From positions 41,734,051-41,798,050 of the forward strand of contig NC_133108.1 of NCBI RefSeq assembly GCF_022965805.1: a DNA stretch of 64,000 nucleotides, in the 5' to 3' direction. Source of the stretch: Primulina eburnea. Taxonomy: Eukaryota; Streptophyta; Magnoliopsida; Lamiales; Gesneriaceae. Below the pieces are notes generated by a model. It did no database searches, had not been told where the DNA came from, and saw nothing but the letters and a program-made list of their open reading frames with translations. Positions 38,109 to 52,182 of this stretch are shown in pieces. A program made the position numbers and the translations under genes. How positions within the stretch are numbered: position 1 is the first letter of the stretch; every line of letters begins with the position of its first letter.

Positions 38109-41100
38109 GTCGTGGGAAATACTGCCATCTGTAAGATTATATTTATTTGAAAACATTTTGGGCCATTTAATACATGGGCCAGGGCCATCTGTTGGGCGTG
38201 TAAATCCAGTGATTTGTTAAATCTAGAGCCTTGCTTGATGTTTTACAATGACATTTCGGTGATAACATAATAGAAATCGGTGACAAATTTTTAATGTAAA
38301 TTTTTTACATATTAAACTTATTTTTTATGTAAATTTTAATACATGTTAAAGTTATTTAAAAAACCTTACCTTAAAATCATGAAATTTTTTAAAAACAATC
38401 TCAAAAGAAATAAAAATAGCCTTCCTAGGGGAGGGTAGTAGCAAAAGGAATAATGTAAGTTGGGGGTATACTTAAAAAAATATCAAAAATATTAAGTATA
38501 TATAAATTGAGGGAATCGTATCGGAGCCTTCAAATATTTAGTAAATATGTTCTAGTGGGACACAGTCAGTCAAGATTCTTGCTTTGATTTTGTTTGTGCC
38601 AAAGCTTGCCTTTTCTTTTTTTAATATATATATTTATCCATAATCTTGTGATATATATTAAGGTATTCAAAAACCAAATCAAACTATTAAAACAAACAAA
38701 ATCGCATGGTTTAGATTGGTTTTCAGTCAATTAATGTTTGGATTGGTTTTAATATTAACAAAATCCATAATAAATGTAACCACATCCTCAAAAGTTTAGG
38801 TTTTTATAACTTGCAAAATTAAGTAACGTACACAAGTATTTTACATATAATAATTTTATTTCATGATTAAATAAAGTGACCACTTAACTTCTATCAAATA
38901 TCAATCGTTACTTTTTCTTTCAAAATTTAGCTCTTATTCATGTATCTTTCGATTTTTAGCAATTACACTGCAAATGTCAACAAGTCGACAATACATTAGC
39001 GCCAAATTGATGTCATGCTGAAAAATTCTAAAAAAATTGGATTAAGACGAAAATTTAACAATGCAAAGGATAAATCACAAAGATTCAAAGACATGAGACC
39101 AAAATTGCATTTTTTATATTTTCTAGAACGATACATCATCGATGATCCTGATCAAACTTGGCTTGATCTCCAAGCTTATAGGAATAAAAACTCTTCCAGA
39201 ATTTTTAAATTAACTCTTGAAGCCATGCCGATAATATTATCATAGTACACGCGATTTTGTTTATCTGTGCATAAGATTACACAAAAATTAAACTTCATGA
39301 AAAAACGAACAATGTTACTATCTTTGTTAGAACGTCATGAGAAAAGGGGGCCACTATTTTAATTATATTCGTTTGGGAACAGTTCGAATCATTTGGTACA
39401 TGGGGTTCAAATTATTTTAAATGTATATTCTTCTTTTAATCAATGGCTTGAGTGAGATAGTTTTCGGTTCTTGGAATAAATATCTTCTGTTGTTTGGCAC
39501 AAAACAAAGAACATAATTTCAACATAAACAGATATGATCAAATTATGACTGAACTTTATTATATTTTTGTCCATGTTGGTTCAATAATCAATGCTGATAT
39601 CCAATATCCATGTCACGCGATGCGTTCATATACAACTATTAGTAAGATTTAGTGAGCTTAGAAGTTTAAACTTATGGTTTGACGTTTCCACTAATAAAAA
39701 TTGGAATAAAGGAAATTTAAAGAATTATCATCATGTCAAAATGAATAATCATACGATTCAATTCCACGGGCGCCGAGTACTGATGTATGAGTAGAAGTTT
39801 TCAAAGGAGGGTAATGTTGCATGGATAATAGTGATTGGGAACAAAGGAATTATAAGTAGAGCCTGAAAAAAATGATATTTTGGGTTGAGGCGATGGATTT
39901 GGCCTACCAGGCTCTATATCTACTGGAGGTTTCCGACTGTGAATGGATTTCACATTATTATCAAAAGGGTGTGTACGAATTCATTTAAAATCTGTGAATT
40001 CTCAAGAGTTATTATCTTGACCTCTTCTTTGTAATTAAATAGTTGGTAGAACATGTAGCAGTTTTCCTATTTATGAATTGCATATTAGTTCTCCTGGAAA
40101 AATGGATAAACTTTTTTCCATCCAAAATTCTGTCCTTTATGTTTAAAAGCTGTTAAAGAAGTTTCAGAGAATCAGACTTTTAATTAAGAAGTTCTGATAT
40201 GATTGTTATTGAGATCAAGAACAGAAAATAGGTGCTAGTATCCGATTTGCTCAATCTGATCCACCAATAAAGAAATTCTTTTTCTCAAGGGAAAAAGCAT
40301 GAAAGATTCACATGTTCTCTTTGCTTTAGGATTGAGGGTCACATGGATCACATTAATTTCAAGCATCCAATTCAAATCCGAAGACTAGCTAGTTAGTTAA
40401 ATAATCTAGAACACTAGACATTGTCGTCGTAGTTCTATTTAATAAACACGATATTGTGGCTTGTTTGATCAATTAGTAATTCAGATAAAATATATCCATT
40501 GGTATTATAGTGGGTCATTCGTGGTTAAATATGTACATTGATGTCTTATGTGTTTTTTCAATTGATTATAACCCTAAAAATCTATAGTCATATTAAAATT
40601 AAATAGTTTCTGTAATTATATACAAATAGTTGAGGATATTTTGGATATATACATAGTATTTGGATTTATATAGGGGCTTCAACCAGCTAATGCTATAGAT
40701 GCCATTGATCAGAATGCATGAAATGAAAGGATTGTATTGCACATGTTACTAAACGGTAATCACAATTCATTGGTTTCTACAAAAATAGGGTTTTCACCAA
40801 ACAAAATAAAGAAGTTTAATTGCTTAATACGGGTATTAGAGGTATGTCCAAAAGAACAAACTTGTTTGACTCTAAAATCACGAATAGCCATCATCAGGCA
40901 TGCCCAATAATTACTAAATGTGATTAATTACCCGATCAGATTTGTTAATCCAGACAGTTGTATTTGACATCATGGAAGTTAATTCGATTATGTGTCAAAC
41001 TTATGGCACTGATTATAAGCTAGTTTGACGTTAGCATGCATGACATTTAGCTGAGGTTCTTATTTTCAGGAAAGAGTCAAACTCAAAATGGTCATATGGC

Positions 41101-43887
41101 TAAAATACCAACGGGATTAAAGTTTGAAATTCAATTACACAGAGTTCCAAATGGTTTTGTAAATTTTTATGCATGTGTAATGGAGACTAAATTTTAATGC
41201 AATTAAGCATCATAAATTGTATCAAAAATAATAATAAAAAAAACCCTAGCCCTACAAACCCTTTTGCAAGTAGTCGGTCTTTTCGGATTCATGCTAGTTC
41301 TGAGGACTCCTGATCAGCTTTAGGCATGCTAGTTCATATTACATATTTTTTTTGTTATAATTTCAAGACGAAGCTGGGATTACTTCCCTAGCTTTGGCAA
41401 AACCTGACACATTTTGCAAATTCAAGAGATGAATCATATATTTGCATGTCTCAAAGGCTCAGGACAAGACGTTAATGCAGGCTTCAAGCAAATAGCCTTT
41501 AGCTTCCAGGGTCTCTTTTTGCAGTAATATTCCTTGATCATAACAAATTGCCATGTCTTAGGTCTACACAAATAAGACTCAATATGATTGAATTTACCAG
41601 CATATATATGTGTGTGTGTGTGTGTTCTGTATCCACCTACTCTCTATGAATGATGAATATTGCCGTAGTTTGCTAAAGAAATATATTACGTTGTCTAATA
41701 AAGTCATGGGCAGTTGAGGATATCGTATCGCAATGTTATTCTTTTATGATCGTACGTGACTGCTCCATTTTGTTTGTGCAGAATTTCGATTAATCCTATG
41801 GGCCGACATGGCACTGTGTGGCTGGACACTCTTTGGATCTAGCGTCACTCATATATGTGTGAGCTTCATTTTTTTATCTGTGGCGATGATGGAATTCCTT
41901 CTGTTTAAAGATGGAGAGGCCTATCTGCAAGCAAGGAAGAAGCCGTGGGATCGATCAGTTTTTCAAAAGGCTGCCTAAGACGGAGAAAAACGCCTTCCGA
42001 ATTTGCTGGTTTTGAGGACAGGGTAATCCACAGCCTGAGGACTAGATTAGATTATACTCCGGACGAGTTAATGAATCTAAACCTCAGGATGCAGATTACC
42101 CTGATCCTCATGCACCCAATATTACTTTTGTCTTGTGAGGAAAATATATGCATGGAGGAGAGCTATATATAATGTCATGTTGGATTCGTTAATTCGAGAT
42201 AGTGTCGGGACCGGGTAAATAAACTCGTTATATAAAAATATATACGATAAGGTTCTGTCTCCTTCAATCATTGTGGATTCTGTTCCTTTGTAACCAATAA
42301 CAAGTCAAGAGCATTTGCTTTTATCAGATTATGATATTTACAAATGATGTAGGCCGAACAATTTGGAGAATTTTTGAACTCTTTGGCTTACTGATGATAA
42401 GCTCTATGAATAGCGAAAAGGGCATGTTTTCGCCCTTCATCTGATTACCTTTTATGGCTTCTGCACCTCGAATGGATTTTTCATAATCTTGTTTAAGCCA
42501 TTGCCATCACTTAATAATCTTCTATGATTACCGGAATAAATCCCACATAATATTCCATCCGGATTCGGTTTTTGGCGGTGGTAATTGATTGAAAGCCTTG
42601 TTCATGAAGCTAAATGTTCTTGTGCTAGATGAGCAGAATCTGATGCAACTTTCTCTACTTGTTTCAAGTGACACACATGAAACCTCTTGAAATGACAAGA
42701 TCAATTAGGCTTTCTATCAAATAAAACACTAATGGCATAATAATCAGCGATGGGAAGTGTAATATGAGAAGCAGCCTAAAACAAATATATGAGTAAAAAA
42801 AACTAAAAATTTCAAGAAAATTTCGTCACATAAAAGTATATAACCAACCTTCTGTATATCTTCGAAATAATTAAGCTGAAATAAAACAAATACTCATAAA
42901 TCTGTTTATTTTTTATATGTTGCATTTCATCTTGGATAACTAATTGCTTATGATACACGTGATTTCCTAAATTACCCTTCACATTTGTTGGAGTAAATAT
43001 CAAGATTCAAGATACCAAATTAAAAAAAAAAACGTAACATTCGAAAAAAATATATCTTAGTTCAGAGAAATATTCTACAATATATAAATATAATAAATTA
43101 TTCAAACACCACCAGCAAGTTCTGTTGATCAAGCAGCAGTAAATGCAAATTTTGTCAGATTCTTAGCCTGCTGCTCTCGAAGTTTAGGAATGTTCCATAG
43201 ATAACCAATTCTTAAACAACATCTGTAATTGCAGGGATCAGAACATGAAAAATTGTTATTAAATAATGCAAGAATCCAAGTAAATTTATTGTTTGTAAAT
43301 TTTCCAGCTGGAATGTCTCACAAATTCCCACAGCAGAAACAGCCACGATTCATTCTGGGTAAGGACCCTGAATTTGTATCTACATGTCTGATATCTGTGC
43401 AACCATTAGAATATCATGGCTCCATAATTATCTTATCGGGAAAAAAATGTAACATACTGGACCGACATGCAGATTATTTAATGCAAAACTTAAATTACTG
43501 ATACACCATTTGAATAAGAAACAGAACAATGCTTTCTTCACGAATCCAAACAGCTCAAAAAAAAAAAAAAAAACTTAGCGTGGACTCCACTGTAAGTGGT
43601 GCAACGATAAATAACGAAATTATACTATGTGGTATGATCATCAATATGATGATGTTTCTCAACGCTACGGCTATAGAAACAAATACTTGAAGAGAGATGC
43701 AATGACGCGAGACACGATGCTGTACACTGAAAACTTGTGGCAACGACTACAAAGCTTGCTGCCATGAAATACCCGTATGTGTCTAACGAAAAATAATCTA
43801 CCTAATACTGGTTGTCCTATACTTTAGCCAAAACTGATCTTTGGTTGCTTGCAGAGGGACAAGTTGTGATGCAGATCGAATCACACT
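38109..43887. other. Long intergenic stretch, no convincing gene
   Basis: About 5.8 kb. Frames at 39015-39245, 39591-39794 and 43229-43501 have no recognisable family. Overlapping short frames at about 41872-42172 (one includes FEDRVIHSLRTRLDYTPDEL) read like the ruins of a gene, but I cannot name it. A (TG)n run sits at about 41609-41624. In the Arabidopsis order I recall, other genes lie between UPP and the carrier, and none of them is recognisable here. Confidence 0.4.
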
Positions 43888-46680
43888 CTAACTGAAAGGC
43901 GCATGTGATAGAAGCTTCTTCAATGTTTCATATGTCATGAAAACAATTCCGACACTCGGAACAACCTTGTAGTATTCTGGCATGATTCCTCTATATAAAC
44001 CACGCATCCCTTCAGTACGGATTATTTGTCGAAATATTCCAAACAATCCAGTATTATAAACTCGGGCACGACCAGCAACCCCTTCCAGTTGCTTTCTTCT
44101 CCTCACAAGGTCCAATGGGAATGTTGCTGCAATGAACAAGAACATAGAAAAATACATAATGTATTGTTATTCATCAAACAGCCAATTCATTCCATTTATA
44201 TTACAAAGCCAAAATTTCACAGAAGTCTATTTTACTAACAATTAAAAGATCCGGAGCATTTACAGCCATTCACCTCTAAAGTCACCATGATCAGGTGATC
44301 GAAGTTTTGTATCTTATGTGAGCGTATTTCCGTAAATCAGACTCGTTGAGTGTGAAACAAAATCTATTTTTTACAGCGGAAAAAGGGATACTTAAATAGC
44401 AAATTGAATTCCAAAATTTGCCCCAGAGACCAGAGCGGTTAAGAAAATCCAAATAGTTATCACTCGACAGTGAATAGTAACAATAATAGCAGACATGTTG
44501 CTTCAACTGTTAAATCAAATATGAATTATACTATATGAAACACCAAATGGTCAGAGTCCATATAAGAGTAACAAACGATTACATAATGAAGATAATAAAG
44601 ATAACTTCAATGTTGCAAACTTAGATCGTGTAAACAAATATATGAGTTACAGATACTCACCTGTTGATGATGCAATGCCAGAAAGACTGCCACAAGCAAG
44701 GCTGACCAAAACTGTGGAATGATCGGGCCTATAGAAAATCAAAGTTTCATTAGTAAAAACATGCTAATAAAGGACACTCCAGTTTACGCTCTCACAAATA
44801 TTACTTTCTTTTACCTCAAGGAATGCCAATAAGATCGCAAACTCTCATAAACTGAAAAGCTTATGGCTATACTGGGTCCAACACCCTGCAGTAACAAGGA
44901 AGGAAAATAAATGAACATGGAATTATCCAAATGCATCTATCTGGAATTAAACAATTGTATCTAAGTTAAAAAAGTGATAAATATGCAAAACTTACCAATA
45001 ATGTTGCTCCCATTCCCTTGTATAGACCAAAAAAGCCTTCATCTCTGCAGATGGTAAGGAGTGCATGTCTTATTCCCTGATAGTATACAGCATTCCTCTG
45101 CAGATTCACAGACGATATTAGTCAAGACTCCATGAAATTAATCACAACAAATAGATTGACAGAGAATGGATAAAATGGGACATGGAATTTACTGCTTCAA
45201 CCCACCCCTTATCACGTAAAAAGACCAACTACATAATATATATGGTGCCAAACCAGAAAAAGAAATCACTAGTGCACCAAAATCAACCACACATCAACTA
45301 GCATACTTGATGATTGCTGATAACTAAAACGCATTTTTCATTCATCATTTCACTCAGTGACACAGGATATGGTTTCCTTTGCTGTTTGTTAACTTCTTAT
45401 TATTGTTTTTATAGTATTCTGGATAATAGGGAGGGATGGGTACCACAAAAACCTGATGCACAGTCAGAAGCAATAGAAATGTATGTCACCAAAGTCAAAT
45501 CGATAATTGGAAAGGATTGATATCCTGCCACTGCAACACTAAGTGAGTCCCAAACACCCAGTAACCGCAAAAAAATTTCTTTATACCTGTGCCGCGAGCC
45601 GTGTTCTTACAAGATCCAACGGATAAGTGGCAGAAGCAGCTGTTATTCCTGCCAAACCACCACCAACAAAATGCACAAAAATATCTGAACTTGCATTTTT
45701 CCCACGTCTGTTAAGGCAAGGAATGGATTTCAAGATCTGCGAAATGTTTTAACTTGAGTGAAAAAGTCGTGTGAATAGCTGCATAATCAGTCAATTACAT
45801 CATTTAACTGCATTAAAACTGCAGTGAACATCACATAAGTACTCACACTCTTGTACTGCTCGTAGGCATAAAAATTGACTGCAGTGTAAGGAAGCCGGTG
45901 AGCAATTGTAACCAAATTCCCCTTCCAAAAGGCCCTAAATCCTTCTTCATTAACAATCCGTGCCGCTTCTCTCCATATGGAAGGCTTACTCATCACTGCA
46001 ACATCTGAGTGCATACCTTGCACCTTAAAAGATATACCAAAAAAAATTATTTTTACATGAAAAAGAAAAAAGGAAGTTAATCACAACAAACTAAGAATAG
46101 CTGGTGCGTATCACTCCAACAACAGGCGCTATAATCCACTATCTCTAGCCTTTTATACTAAAGAAACCGCAAATAAGTTTCCCAGTGAAGTCGGAATTCA
46201 AGCGAAGTCGCTTTAAACACATTTACAAAGTTTAGAATGCGTATTCATACACCTGACATTGTATGGGACCAAATTTAGCATCAAATTCAAGCTCAGACAG
46301 ATAACTCTTCCTTATATTAAAATAGTTCGTGTGGACCATTCGATTTATTTATTTTTTGTCGACAAATAGATAACATTCTTCCTTAGATTCTCAACAATGA
46401 AATTTGGGGTTAAAAAAAAGATAAAAAAAAGCACAAAATTTACAGAATAAAATAGCAAATGAACCTGAAACAGAATCGTGAGACGGGCTAGAGGAGCAGT
46501 ACAGGTCTTGCTGAAAGCTCCGGCGATTCCACCTGCGAGGAGCTGCTGTACCGTGCCAATCTGTGGTATAGGCCGCTGTTGCGGCTGAGGAGGAGGTTGC
46601 GGAGTCGGTGTCCTCGAGTGGTGACATTGAAGAAATTCCCTCGTGGCAGAGCCGCCGTCCACCCCCACTCTAGCTTCCAT
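43888..46680 (-). CDS. Mitochondrial carrier (SLC25-type), 7 exons
   Basis: The exons are 46680-46465, 46023-45847, 45736-45587, 45097-44996, 44885-44815, 44728-44661 and 44126-43888, all GT..AG, giving 340 aa. It is a six-helix inner-membrane solute carrier with three repeats. Their signatures are APLARLTILFQ (repeat 1, degenerate), YPLDLVRTRL (repeat 2) and FPLDLVRRR (repeat 3). Each repeat has its second-helix motif (EGFRAFWKGN, EGFFGLYKGMG, EGMRGLYRGI). The N-terminal 40 residues are Pro/Gln-rich. The sequence QQLLAGGIAGAFSKTCTAPL and the ending KKLLSHAPFS closely resemble the At3g53940/At2g37890 subgroup, related to the CoA/ADP carriers. The substrate cannot be told from sequence. The ATG at 46678-46680 (MEARVGVDGG) matches the family start. 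Confidence 0.95.
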
Positions 46681-47309
46681 ATTTTCTCAATAAATCAACT
46701 ACTACACCAAAATCAGGACTATAGATATCGAATTCTGTCAATTTTACAAAGAACCATCCGCTATCGGAATGATTTTGGACATTTGTCAGCGGATATGGAT
46801 GGAGAATAAACCCCTATAAGCAAAAACCCTAATTGGAAGGTTTTGTATTTGTTTGGAATCGGTAGACGAATATTACTGGGAATATAATAATTACTGCCTA
46901 GATTTCTGCGTACTTTGAACGGGTAGAAAAAGCGGTATTCATCTATTTTGAAAAAAAACTAAGGAAAAGAAAAAGCGTCCTGCTCATTTTTAATGCTTTG
47001 GAGTGAAAAACGTGTAATGTCACCGACAACATTGGGCCCAATTAATTAGACATTGTCCAAGTCATTCGTTAGGCCCAATAAATAAAACAGATGTCGGAAC
47101 CAAATTCCTCCATATTTACAGAAAACTAAGTAATAATTAAAATTTTCTAGAAATTATTTGGATTCCTTATAATTTATTTAGAACAAACCATTTATATATG
47201 TATATATATATATATAGAGAGAGAAAAACTAACTAATAATTAAAATTTTCTAGAAATTATTTGGATTCCTTATAATTTATTTAGAGACGACAATTTATAT
47301 ATGTATATA
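46681..47309. other. Carrier upstream region with tandem duplication
   Basis: The carrier promoter lies on this side. A segment of about 85 bp (TAATAATTAAAATTTTCTAG to TTTATATATGTATATA) occurs twice in tandem, at about 47131-47208 and 47234-47309, offset by about 103 bp. Confidence 0.6.
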
Positions 47310-47491
47310 GAGTAGGTCTCATGTGAGACCGTCTCACGGATCACAATATGTGAGACGGGTCAACCCTACCCATATTCACAATAAAAAGTAATACTCTTAG
47401 CATAAAAAGTAATACTTTTTCATGGATTATCCAAATAAAGATCTGTCTCACAAAATACGACCTGTGATACCGTCTCACACAAGTTTTTGCC
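47310..47491 (-). mobile_element. GTGAGAC-family Mutator-like MITE, carrier upstream copy
   Basis: 182 bp flanked by ATGTATATA and ATGTATCTA, a 9-bp duplication with one mismatch. It is inserted at the edge of a tandem duplication, about 630 bp upstream of the carrier ATG. Confidence 0.9.
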
Positions 47492-47727
47492 ATGTATCTA
47501 TACTATTTTATTAAGTTTGAGACATTTAGAATAACTAATTTTGGTGTCATGGTCTGTTTTAACAATTATATATATTAATAAAATGTTAAAATTTTAATGT
47601 AAGTTATATGTAGTTCAGCGGATAGAGTCATTGTTTCTTGGGGTTTAGTTCATACGTTCAATTCTCACTGAAGTTATTTTTAAAATCATATGAATTATAA
47701 AAAAAAATATTATACAAGGGTAAACTC

Positions 47728-47881
47728 GATGCTACCTGTGGGGGCACTGCCCCACAAGATCTCAGCCATTCATTTTACATGATGATTAAATTTAGGCCTT
47801 TGATCACCTCATGGAGTGTATGTGTGTTTAAATCTGGACCTTTGATCACCTAATAGGGGCAATGCCTCACAAGGTAGGATG
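47728..47881. mobile_element. Small inverted-repeat element candidate
   Basis: About 154 bp. The left end reads GATGCTACCTGTGGGGGCAC. The reverse complement of the right end reads CATCCTACCTTGTGAGGCAT. Both continue into TGCCCC. Inside, CCTTTGATCACCT occurs twice in direct orientation. I could not define a target duplication or superfamily. Confidence 0.45.
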
Positions 47882-49147
47882 AAATGAACCATTTATCAAT
47901 CGTTACAACGATGTTATTATTTCCTTCTATTACCAACTATTTTCGTATTCTTAGCAGAAATACACTTTATATATATAGATCATTGTGAATATATATAAAT
48001 AAATATAAAAAAGTTTGCTATCCCACAAATTTTAAATATCTAGCAAGAATTATTGGGTTGTGATTTCATCAAATAATGGCCAAAATAGCATAAGATTCGA
48101 TGACAGATCCAGCCAAGTGACTAGATTCACATTCCAAAAGGGCAAGTGCACTTGTTATACGACAAATTAAGTGATTTCTTTTGTTAAATATAGTGATTAA
48201 GCCATGGAAAAATAGCTAACAAAATATACCCAACATAAATAAACAGAGAATTATGTGTATAAAAAAGAAAATTGTAGTCAATTGGTTTTGATTTCTAAAA
48301 TTTATTGAGTTTGTTTTGTAGTGTATTAATAATGGGTATTTGGCTGGAAAGTCGCAGCATATGATTATGAAGCCTGCCAATAATAGCATACTATGCATAG
48401 GCCTTACCTTTATACTGTACCCTCCACAATTGCGGGGCACTCGACTTTGAGCGCAATGACCCATACTAGCTAGATTTTCAACTATCTAATTTACTAGTAT
48501 ATAATATATTTTGTAAATATTATTTTTTAAAATTAAATTTTAAAATAAAATTTTAAGATCACCCGTCCTCACAAGACGTATAAATTACTTGAAATAAAAT
48601 AATTATAATTTGAAATAGCAAATTTATTTGTACCAGTCCCTTAGTTGGGTCAATGAGATTGTTAGGATAAATAATATTGCGATCGTTAAAATTTTGATTA
48701 AGATATGAAAATGTGTTAAATAAATAACTCTCATAAAATTATGAATTACAATTATGTCAAACAAGTACACAAGATTACAAGCAAACATTAAATTTGATAT
48801 GATTATTAAACAATAGCTTCGCTATTTTGTCTACCCAACGTACTCGCATCCATGTCCACCAATTGGATAATACCATTTATTAGAAGTATAATGGAATATG
48901 GTGGATAGACATCATATTAAAACTGTATTAAATGACAGCTTTGATGTATTGTACACTCATTGTGTCTTACTCTATATCCACCAATGAAGTGATTCATTGG
49001 AGGTACAATTTCGATACGTTTAATAACATCTAATAAATAAATGTTATCTTATTATCAACATGAATATTGACAACATATCAAAATGTATAAAACAATATAA
49101 CCTTGACAACCAAATCTAACCCAACCTTAAAACAAGCTTTTTGATAG
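47882..49147. other. Intergenic, AT-rich
   Basis: No gene or bounded repeat recognised. Confidence 0.4.
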
Positions 49148-49625
49148 TGATGCGGTTAAAATAAATGAGTCGCGTAGACTGCACATGCGAGATCCGGCTG
49201 ATTAGTAACTGGTCCACTTGGTCCGTAAACGAGCTCACCTGGTTGATAAACGGATCCCCATAGACGATATACAATTAATTTGCGAGGCGCCACCTGCGTC
49301 ACAAGCACTCGTTAAGTGAGCGTCGGGAGAGCTCCCGACGTAGACACTCCGACGCTCAAGTCAGTAAGCAGTTCAAAGAAAACTAAGAGAACTAAAGAAC
49401 TTTTATAAAAATGAGGGCATACCTTGAATTGTGTGGGAGTTCTTACATTTATAGATTCTCAGGAATGCTTGATGGGCTTGGGCTTTCACAAACACAATCT
49501 AAATTCTGGGCCTCAATAATGTTAAAACTAAATAAATAGGCTTATTAAATTGGATTTATTCTTATTAATCCAACAAATAATTAATTGAATTGGATTAAAT
49601 AAGTATATTGGACTTGTACCTATCA
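49148..49625 (-). mobile_element. Solo LTR, minus orientation
   Basis: 478 bp. Read on the minus strand it starts TGATAGGTACAAGTCC and ends CCGCATCA, giving the TG..CA ends of a retrotransposon LTR. The flanking 5-mers on the plus strand, GATAG and GATGG, match at 4 of 5. It is alignable along its whole length with the plus-strand copy at 52183. No primer-binding site, polypurine tract or internal coding region adjoins it. The promoter-like CTATAAATG and the GAGCTC-rich 3' half correspond in both copies. Confidence 0.82.
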
Positions 49626-52177
49626 GATGGGTTATAAAACAAGCACATGATATATAAACAAACTTACACATCAACCTAGCTCTTGGAGACGGGTGTTGGG
49701 GACGGGAGAACAAAAGATCACATTGATCTAATAATTTTATCTTCAAATTTCCCATTTTTAAAGCTCCTTAATACTTACTCCTACCAATATCACTTCTGAA
49801 AACTTCGACTTCTCAAGTTTATGATATAGCCAATTCCTTCTACATCCGGGTTTAGTACGCGATGATTTTGCCCATGTATCGCAACGAAGTAAGATCATGT
49901 GATAGTCACTCGAAAATATATTTTACTTATCGGATCAAGCCATATAAAAGATTATAAACATTATTCTATAAAATTAGACGTTGTTCGCCGAAAAAATTTC
50001 CATATTAACTACCTATAAACGAGAAGAATTGTAGGTAACATCGACTTTCACGAGGTTATGTTCATGAATTCGAACTAAAACACAACAAACAACCAAAAAA
50101 AAAGTAATATAAAATAAAATATGATACCAGGGTCGTTGAATAAAGCAAGTTAAAGAATATAAATTTCCATATAGTATTAATAATGTATCTACATTTCGAC
50201 TTGACAGAAGGACTTCATCCGGCGTCTCATATAGGTACACAGTATAAGTTTTGCTGTCACAATTTGTATCGAATGGAATGGGATCATAAAATTTTTTTGG
50301 TAAATAAAAGTGTATATAATATAATTAAAAGTTTCATATAATTATATATGTTAAACAGATCGATATGCTACATATTTAAGATGTAAATCAATAATTTTGA
50401 AAAAAAAAATAGAGTCGAATAAGAGATTGGTCTCACAAGATTAACACGTTAATCGGTCTCGTAAGATTTTTTTTACAATAATACATTTGTTTTAATAAAA
50501 CAGCATTCGAATATAAGTATTCTAAAAGTGAAATATTATTGATAGAAGAAATACGTATGCGATATTTTACGACTGAATGAAGGGGGGAAAAGGTGGAACC
50601 TTGGGTGCATCGAACGACGCTAAATTCGGGGGGGATTTATGGAAAGGGGAAGCAAAAGATACTGGTGAGCAGTGAGGACTGATACTCTTTAAATTCCAGA
50701 GATGGGAGTTGGGTACCCCAACACCCACCCACTCACCCCCCCCCCCCCCCCCACTCTGGTCTTGCTTTTAGACTCGCCACAAATTATTATTCACTGACTA
50801 CCAATTAATACTTTTGCTGTACGATTGAGAAAAATGGCGTGTACATGACGACAATTTCACTCCCCCAACATATATACCGACCCCGTAGAAAAACCCTCTA
50901 GTATACATTTTAATTATGAATTATTCACACACAAAAAATTATGGTTTTTAAAAATATAATATTTACCATATATATTAAACATTTATTACTATTGGAAAAG
51001 AAATTATATTTTCTATAGATATTAGAAACCGAATCATACATCAAACCAACAATCTTCCTCCGTGATATTGGCTTTGATATTATTTATAAGACCAAACATT
51101 TATTGTTTTATCAAAAATCACGGTCCACCGTAAAAATCAATCTCAAATCTTAAAAGTTGTACCGAACAAAAATAATTATTCTATCCAATAATTGTGTACT
51201 AAAACAAGTAATTATTTGTGAAAGAATATTCATGAAAATAGATAAAATTAAATTAGCGACTAGAAAATTTAGATGAGATTTAGTGTCAGCGAACTAGAGT
51301 ACTGACACAACACGTGGACGTAATTAAACTAAATTCTAATCTTCAATCATATCATCATTACATCACTTATTAATTAATTATCCCCCCTATCGAATAGCAT
51401 TTTCCTTATATTAAAAAATAAATAATTTAGGATTATTATATTATATGAATTAAAATACAGGAAATCGATGAAAAATCTTCAATCAAAATATTTCTTTGGG
51501 TTCACTCTCTATTCACAATATTGTGGTACTATGTCATACAAAATGTAATATACTTCATGTGGAAATGTGGTACTAAAAAAATACTCAGGAACTGAATACA
51601 AAAAAAATTGACGGTCCGGAGACTGAAGGTCAATTTCTCGATTAAAATATATACTTATATCTTTCGATTATTCCGCAGCCTTATTTATTAGGACCAGTAC
51701 TTGGTCACGTCAATGACAGTGATTTTAAAAAATAAAGAAAATAATGGAATGAAGCTTGTCTTGTGTTAACGTGTTTATATTTTATTGGAACTTTTTTTTT
51801 TTGAAGTATATTGTATTGCAACTCATTTTTAAAGTAATTTTTAAAGTATCTTGTGGATATGATAATTGGGAATTGGGGTGACGTTTAGTAAAATAATATA
51901 TAATCATGATGGGCACAAAAAGGAAAAATAAAAGAGAAAAATGTATTATCGTCTTATGATTGTATTTAAAACAATTAATTAGATATGCAAACAAGCATTT
52001 TTTTGAAACTTTTGAGTGAAGTTCTTGAATTTGTTTTAAAATTGATAAAACTACAAATAATTGGATCGAGGTTGAGGACTACAATTCTACAAATAAATAG
52101 GTAGAATAAGTAATTAAATTGTTAATAAAATTTAAAAGGTAAAAATCATTTTAACATATATGTCATAAGTTATAGTT
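49626..52177. other. Spacer between the two solo LTRs
   Basis: AT-rich with no retroviral-like coding sequence, so the two LTRs do not bound one element (they are also inverted). It contains a run of 17 C at 50736-50752. A short TTGGTCTCACAAGATTAACA relic near 50430 may be a fragment of the GTGAGAC family. Confidence 0.45.
50736..50752. repeat. Poly(C) run, 17 bases
   Basis: An uninterrupted run of 17 C in a locally C-rich stretch (CACCCACCCACTCA before it). The length may be unreliable in the assembly. Confidence 0.85.
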
Positions 52178-52182
52178 AATTT

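Noticed and set aside
37990..38220. 76-codon plus-strand frame
   Set aside because: It overlaps the tRNA-Val gene on the opposite strand and has no family resemblance.
41872..42172. Overlapping frames with protein-like pieces (FEDRVIHSLRTRLDYTPDEL, and in another frame ATGGAGAGGCC onward)
   Set aside because: No single frame stays open, no splice model joined them convincingly, and I could not match any family. They may be an old pseudogene, but I cannot support a call.
43229..43501. 90-codon plus-strand frame upstream of the carrier 3' end
   Set aside because: No recognisable motif and AT-rich composition. It lies in sequence that looks like ordinary spacer.
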